Assembly: GCA_036244855.1 (NCBI GenBank)
Contig: BQKZ01000507.1
Location: 1 to 64,000 of the forward strand
From: Temnopleurus reevesii
Lineage: Eukaryota > Echinodermata > Echinoidea > Temnopleuroida > Temnopleuridae
Direction of reading: 5' to 3'
Length of the DNA stretch: 64,000 nt
In this document: positions 59,406 through 64,000 of the stretch, one piece after another
How positions within the stretch are numbered: the first letter of the stretch is position 1
Layout: each line of letters opens with the position of its first letter
Notes under the pieces: generated by a model
The model's input: the letters and a program-made list of their open reading frames with translations, nothing else
What the model was told of the DNA's origin: nothing
The model's database searches: none
Translations under genes and position numbers: made by a program

Positions 59406-61267
59406 CACCTCGCCAATGATAAGTGAACAAATATGAGAGTTCTCGCCTTTGCGTTGCTTTTTGCTTGGGGCAATAATTAATCTGCTTGGCAGGTACAATA
59501 TTGACCTTTCGCTTAACTAAACATTAGGGACGGAGATGGGAATCTCAAGAGCTTTATGTAAGCATATGATTCACACGTTGAACTAAATAGCATAGGGAAT
59601 ATGTTGTCAACGTGTTTCATTTATACTATCTTGGGTTCATGGAGATGGGCAATGATATAGCATTCCATATAAAAATTCTCATTTTTTAATTGTTGTAATG
59701 TAGAGAACTGATTACCATCACATCTAAAACAAAATAATTTTTTATTTTGTTCAAAATATGACATTCCTTATACATTATGCCTCCACCCTGGTCTAAATAT
59801 GGTATTTCTTTGCTTCATACATTTTCTCAAAGCTAGTTTTCTGCTTTTATTCATAAGCACTATAAGGTAGTTAACAAATTCTAACTCCCCCATCATACTT
59901 ATCCAGCGTTACTCCGGCGTTTAGCCAGTGAACAATTGGTATTGCCCAGTTTGATAAGGCTCTCAGACTGTTTGCCTGTTATTTTTTAGTGTCTATTACA
60001 ACTAGAAAAGAACATCCAGTGTTTTTTTTAATACCCGTCTTTTCACTGCATAAGTATGAATAGAGGTATAAAGGAAAATGCTGGAATGAAATCTTTCTCC
60101 GCAGCTAATTGCATCTCTCCAAGTTGGTAGTAGAGGTTCTGAAGCTATAATGTTGAGTACACAAAGTCTGATTTCAACATGAGATGGCGCTCTTCCCAAT
60201 TCCAGTTTTGCCAGGATAACTTCATCATTCAAAACCCTGGCAAAAATCATACCGGCTGATATGATGTGATATCAAGTCATTTGTCTGACAGATTTTTATC
60301 ATCAAATCATAGAAGACATGGATCAAATTACTTATTCTTATTTTCTCATCACTCAAGAACAATACAAATTGATGTAAAATCACTACTTTTCAGTGAAATG
60401 ACATACATTTAGCACCATAAAACGGGGCAACCAAGGATTCTGGGGTGAAGAGGGACATAACTCACACAGTCTATCAAGATCTACTCTTATCATAATTATT
60501 TACTGTCACTTTTATTCATTTTAATACATATTGTAAGATTTATCCTATAACACGGTCAACAGCATGATCCATCTCATCAAAAGGAACCTTTAATACATGT
60601 AGTCTAAGTTTAGTCCCTGTTCCATCCCTTTTTATAGTCCATTGAAGCACAATGAGATTCTATAACAGGAAAATAAAATTCACAACAAAAGATAAGGCAT
60701 GCTTTGGAGTTTGGTTTTGAACAATTGTATACCACAGAAGATGTACATTCAGACAAATATATAAAAAGACATATTTAATTTTTGTAAAACATACACACCA
60801 AACCACAATGAATCCCAAAAGGAAAGTATTTAATTCTTTGAAAACGTAAAACACAAAATAAAATAAGAACTATGAAAACAAGATATGAAATAAAAATCTA
60901 TATAGCGCCATCACTATGATTTCAAGCAACAAATACAGTGTAAAGCAGAAAAATTAATAAAATTAAACTTCAATCTAATTTTTCTACAAGCTGTTCCATA
61001 CTTTCTTGTAGATTTTTAACTTAATGTGCATAACAGTATAACTCACACATGCCTAAACAATAATACAAAGAAAGCATAATGGGGTTTTTTTTTAAGGGGA
61101 AGCATATACACAACGCTCAACACAAAGATTTATCAATTTCACATTTTCTATTTGAAATCATAAACAAGAAAACTATTGTCTAGTGAAGATGATGATTGAT
61201 GAGCTGATGATGATATCAATATGATTTCAGGGAGGGGTGTATGACCTTCAAGTTCAATGTATTACAA
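59406..61267. other. Intronic, unrecognised apart from one old repeat
   Basis: AT-rich. Frames at 60002-60250 and 60660-60854 have no domain or splice support. Confidence 0.4.
60410..60640. repeat. Dispersed repeat, copy 2 (see 7320)
   Basis: Same ordered blocks as 7320-7530, ending GTCTAAGTTTAGTCCCTGTT. Divergence is high, so it is an old family. Confidence 0.5.
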
Positions 61268-61430
61268 TCAGACCTGACTATAAAGACCACCCAAGGGAGA
61301 AGGAAAAGATTTTTTTAACAGCAGGTGGTCTCTATAGACAGGTTCATTTACATGTGAATTGCGCTCTAAGGAGTCAAGAAAGGTAGTCTTTCTATACAGG
61401 TGGTCATTAAAGTAGGTCTGACTGTATGTG
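61268..61430. repeat. GGTGGTCTCTATAGACAGG short repeat
   Basis: Related to 48240: GGTGGTCTCTATAGACAGG, then TCTATACAGGTGGTCATTAA, then GTCTGACTGTATG. Confidence 0.65.
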
Positions 61431-61678
61431 TAAAGTTCTCCATCACAACTTATACGTTGAAGACATTGTTTGCAGTAATTCAAGTAAGTTTAGACATCAA
61501 GCTCATAGACATTTGCAAAACCAACAAATAACCACATTTCATAGCACTACAAATGCACACACAAATGTTCCACCAATCACAATCATGAACAAACGCTGAC
61601 ATCACAAATTTTTCAAAAGTCACGAGCTTTCAAAAGATACACATGCAATACACATATTCTATTCAAGCAATTCCTTAC

Positions 61679-61862
61679 CAGTGGAGTCTGGGCGGCTTTC
61701 TTTGAGGGCCCTCGGTGGCGGTGAGACGGAGACCGGAGGCGGGGGAGCAGATACCGCGTTGCCATGGTGACGCCGTGTCCCGTCCCTTTCACCTTCGCTG
61801 TCGCTGTCGATGACGATCACCGATTCGAGCTTCCTGCCAGCATTCGCCGTCCTACCCTCCTG
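61679..61862 (-). CDS. GSE1: Upstream GSE1 exon with SUMO-interaction-like motif
   Basis: GC-rich exon of 184 bp in AT-rich sequence. The acceptor is TTCATTGTAG/CAG; the TAGCAG makes a NAGNAG tandem acceptor that could remove one Gln codon. The donor is CCACTG/GTAAGG at 61677-61678. Only one of the three minus-strand frames is open. It enters in phase 0 and leaves in phase 1, and the split Gly codon (G/GC) joins the exon at 2816-3049 without a stop. The product is hydrophilic. It contains KLESVIVIDSDSEGE near residue 11, a hydrophobic VIVI core followed by acidic and serine residues as in SUMO-interaction motifs, then a Pro-rich segment with PPPPVSVSPPP. No ATG starts this frame, so at least one more 5' exon lies above 62 kb. 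Membership of GSE1 is inferred from strand, phase and adjacency. Confidence 0.7.
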
Positions 61863-64000
61863 CTACAATGAAAAATAGGAGAAAGAAATAGTAAAATATT
61901 TTGAAATACACTTCACAAAAAAGTTATCATCCAGGGTACTGGTTCTAAACAATTTCATAGCATACAGTCTACAAGGATCCAGTGATCACTCCCGTTACAA
62001 GTATTAATGAGAGTTCCGACACTAATCTGTACTAATGAATGCTGTGCACGAGCATCAATAGTTTAGAACGATCTCTAAAATTTAACAAAAGATGGTGATG
62101 TCATTAGTACAATATTCTGTAATACCAAAATCAATATGATGATGAAGATAACAACGATGATGTCAACATGATGATGAAGATAACGACAATGATGTCAACA
62201 TGATAATGATGATAATGACGATGATGATGATAATGATAAATGATATGGTTTGTACTGCATCTATCATATTTAGATAGACGTACAGTGCTCGATACATGCA
62301 ACATTACTATGTTATCAGGCAGAACATTGTCAGACAATGATACATTTCCAGGAATATGATTTCTGCCACGAACCCATTCACTGCACCTGGGTTTGGTGCA
62401 GCAATAATATATCATTTATGCTGAAATTTTGTGGTGGTTTTATTTTCAAGACTTTCACGTTCCTCACCTCATAAAAATCTCCACTAAGTATAACGCACAT
62501 TAAAATCCATACATGTACACACACTGTCAAAAGCGCAAAAATATGTGCACGCGAACATATTGGCTTATACATGAATATTTGGTTGAATAACATTCAAACA
62601 TGGCTTAAAGGGGAATGTTTTCTAACCACCATCAAAGTCATACTTTAATCCCTAACTTCTTTCCTAGCTGACTTGAAGTCCATTTTTCCTCACCGCAAAC
62701 GGTGGTTATTTGAGTATCCCTTCACAATCTCCCCAGATTTGAATTAACTTAAAAGAATTCTATGAAACTGATACCGACGATCCATTTGCTTTTCCTTGGG
62801 TGAGATGCTCGGCGGCGATAGGATATACTAGTCATGCTCTCCTCACGGTTCACATTTTCGCAACATTGCCCGCCGATGGCGAGAGATGATGTATTCTCAA
62901 TCACATCCCCCCCCCCCCTCGCCAATCATCCTTGAAGTGTCATGTTTCTTCCGCTGCTCAAGCTTATTTCATCTTGTTTTTTTTTCAATCGTACACTACT
63001 TAAAAAAAGTAACTGACCACCACATTTAATGTGTTTGGAAATTTCTACATAGGAATTGATATTACCGGATATACAGTGTATATGCTCCAAATGCAAGTTT
63101 CTTACATTTTATCAAACGCACTGTAATCATTTGCACACATGAGTGATTTCAGTTGTTGCATGATGTCTCTCATCTCTACCAGACATCCTCAAAGTAAGCC
63201 CATAGTTAAGTGAATCGAAACAATCAAAATTGCTCCCAACATTTTTTAGTTGTATTTTTAAGACTTATCGATCATACAACATGAATATTTTTAGTTTGGT
63301 AGCAGAAAGATACAAATGAAAGATTTGTTTTTATTTCATAAATTTGCTTATGTATCTATTACAAGATTTACTTCAGAGAAAGATTCATTGTCCATAATGA
63401 AATGAAATTCATCAAAACAGATGAAAATTTCCTCATTAATCTAAGAAAATACTGTAAAACGGGTTGGAAAGGAAAACCAAAGTAACTATGGACAAAGCTT
63501 TTGAAAAGTTGATCATATTTGGTTTCCCTTCTTTACAGGTGGAAACGCAAATCAATCTCATGAAAAAAAGATCTTAACCATCTCAAATTTTTCCTCCTCA
63601 ACTCTGAGTCCCCTCTCATCTTGTTTCACAGTCCATAGAGATTAACAGTGAGTCGGCACTTCTCTTTCTGTAACTATACTGTAAAATAATTTCCTGAAAG
63701 TACTATCCTCGCGTGTGTACAACTTTTGTTAGCAAATGATGAATTTAAGATGACCGTTAAAACATACAGCAATTGAACCCTAATAATATTTAACGCTAAA
63801 AGGCTAATGGCTCGGCTCAAATTTCCAACAACTGACAAATTGCTCACGTTCCGTCATGAAAATTTGATTTTGTTTGCTTTCTTTAATGGATAAGGAGCGT
63901 CTCAAATCTGCTTGCTTTCTTATGATTGCGAAAAAGCGCAACTCGATCCACTACTTCGGGCCTGTCAAGCGCTAATTTCATCAGAGACGGACGAGACCCT
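61863..64000. other. Intron 5' of the 61.7-kb exon
   Basis: Holds a (GATGAT)-rich stretch at 62140-62240, a MITE relic and a C-run at 62907-62918. 62800-62900 is CpG-richer. A TTAAAGGGGAA end near 62606 may be another TTAA-element fragment. No upstream exon with good splice sites found. Confidence 0.4.
62400..62572. mobile_element. TATAAGCCAA-family MITE, degraded copy
   Basis: The right end CGAACATATTGGCTTATACA matches 44836-44853. The left end TGCTGAAATTTTGTGGTGGTT is diverged from the family start. Confidence 0.5.

Larger units (their letters stand above)
3050..61678 (-). other. Giant GSE1 intron, up to 58.6 kb
   Basis: The interval lies between the donor at 61678 and the acceptor at 3050. 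Its length assumes direct joining of those two exons and includes sequence present twice at assembly joins. It holds only one long open reading frame, the retroelement fragment on the opposite strand. Everything else is repeats, low-complexity tracts and AT-rich single-copy sequence with short random frames. The candidate first exons at 50.3 and 29.8 kb lie inside it. Confidence 0.65.

Noticed and set aside
61758..61771. GTTGCCATGGTGAC as a fifth X-box
   Set aside because: It lies within the coding exon, and its second half-site departs from the consensus; coding constraint explains it.

Overview
The window looks like nuclear DNA from a marine deuterostome, most probably a sea urchin. It is AT-rich and gene-poor, and full of short fold-back (MITE-like) repeats, minisatellites, GA/CT and CA tracts and poly-C/poly-G runs. 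It carries a Ty3/gypsy gag-protease fragment of a type common in echinoderms. The species call is an inference; no rRNA or mitochondrial sequence is present to settle it. I found no bacterial genes, tRNA genes or CRISPR arrays.

The only host gene I can support lies on the minus strand. Its key exon (2816-3049) encodes RTTATV and SSFAAALRKLAKQA, the conserved N-terminus of GSE1 (genetic suppressor element 1, an LSD1/CoREST/HDAC-associated coiled-coil protein). An exon at 61679-61862 is open in one frame only, has consensus splice sites, carries a SUMO-interaction-like VIVIDSDSE motif and joins the GSE1 exon in phase. A separate exon at 50332-50413 has a strong-context ATG, an in-frame upstream stop, a perfect donor and the same splice phase, so it looks like an alternative first exon under a CpG-rich promoter. 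A weaker candidate first exon lies at 29840-29870. Most of the window is therefore one intron of up to about 58.6 kb.

Layout on the + axis: 0-3 kb, tandem repeat with four RFX X-box palindromes, then the GSE1 exon; 3-5 kb, long purine tracts; 6.0-6.6 kb, a TTAA-flanked fold-back element; 8.9-11.8 kb, a block present twice with a variable minisatellite; 13.0-13.7 kb, a three-copy tandem repeat; 17.7-18.4 kb, a GC-richer stretch that may be regulatory; 23.2-26.1 kb, another block present twice; 28.9-29.7 kb, a minisatellite; 31.4-31.9 kb, a second TTAA element; 33.1-46.3 kb, a region whose two ends reappear joined together at 45.7-46.3 kb, with a retroelement fragment at 37.2-38.6 kb and several MITEs; 48-50 kb, tandem repeats; 50.3-50.9 kb, alternative promoter and exon; 53-54.3 kb, tandem repeats; 56-59.4 kb, MITEs and a nested tRNA-derived SINE; 61.7 kb, the upstream exon.

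Three of the single-N positions are joins where the following sequence restarts as a diverged copy of earlier sequence. This suggests that two haplotypes of a highly heterozygous genome were laid end to end. Read as alleles, these pairs give a TTAA-site insertion polymorphism, a deleted MITE arm, different minisatellite copy numbers and a possible 11.9-kb indel.
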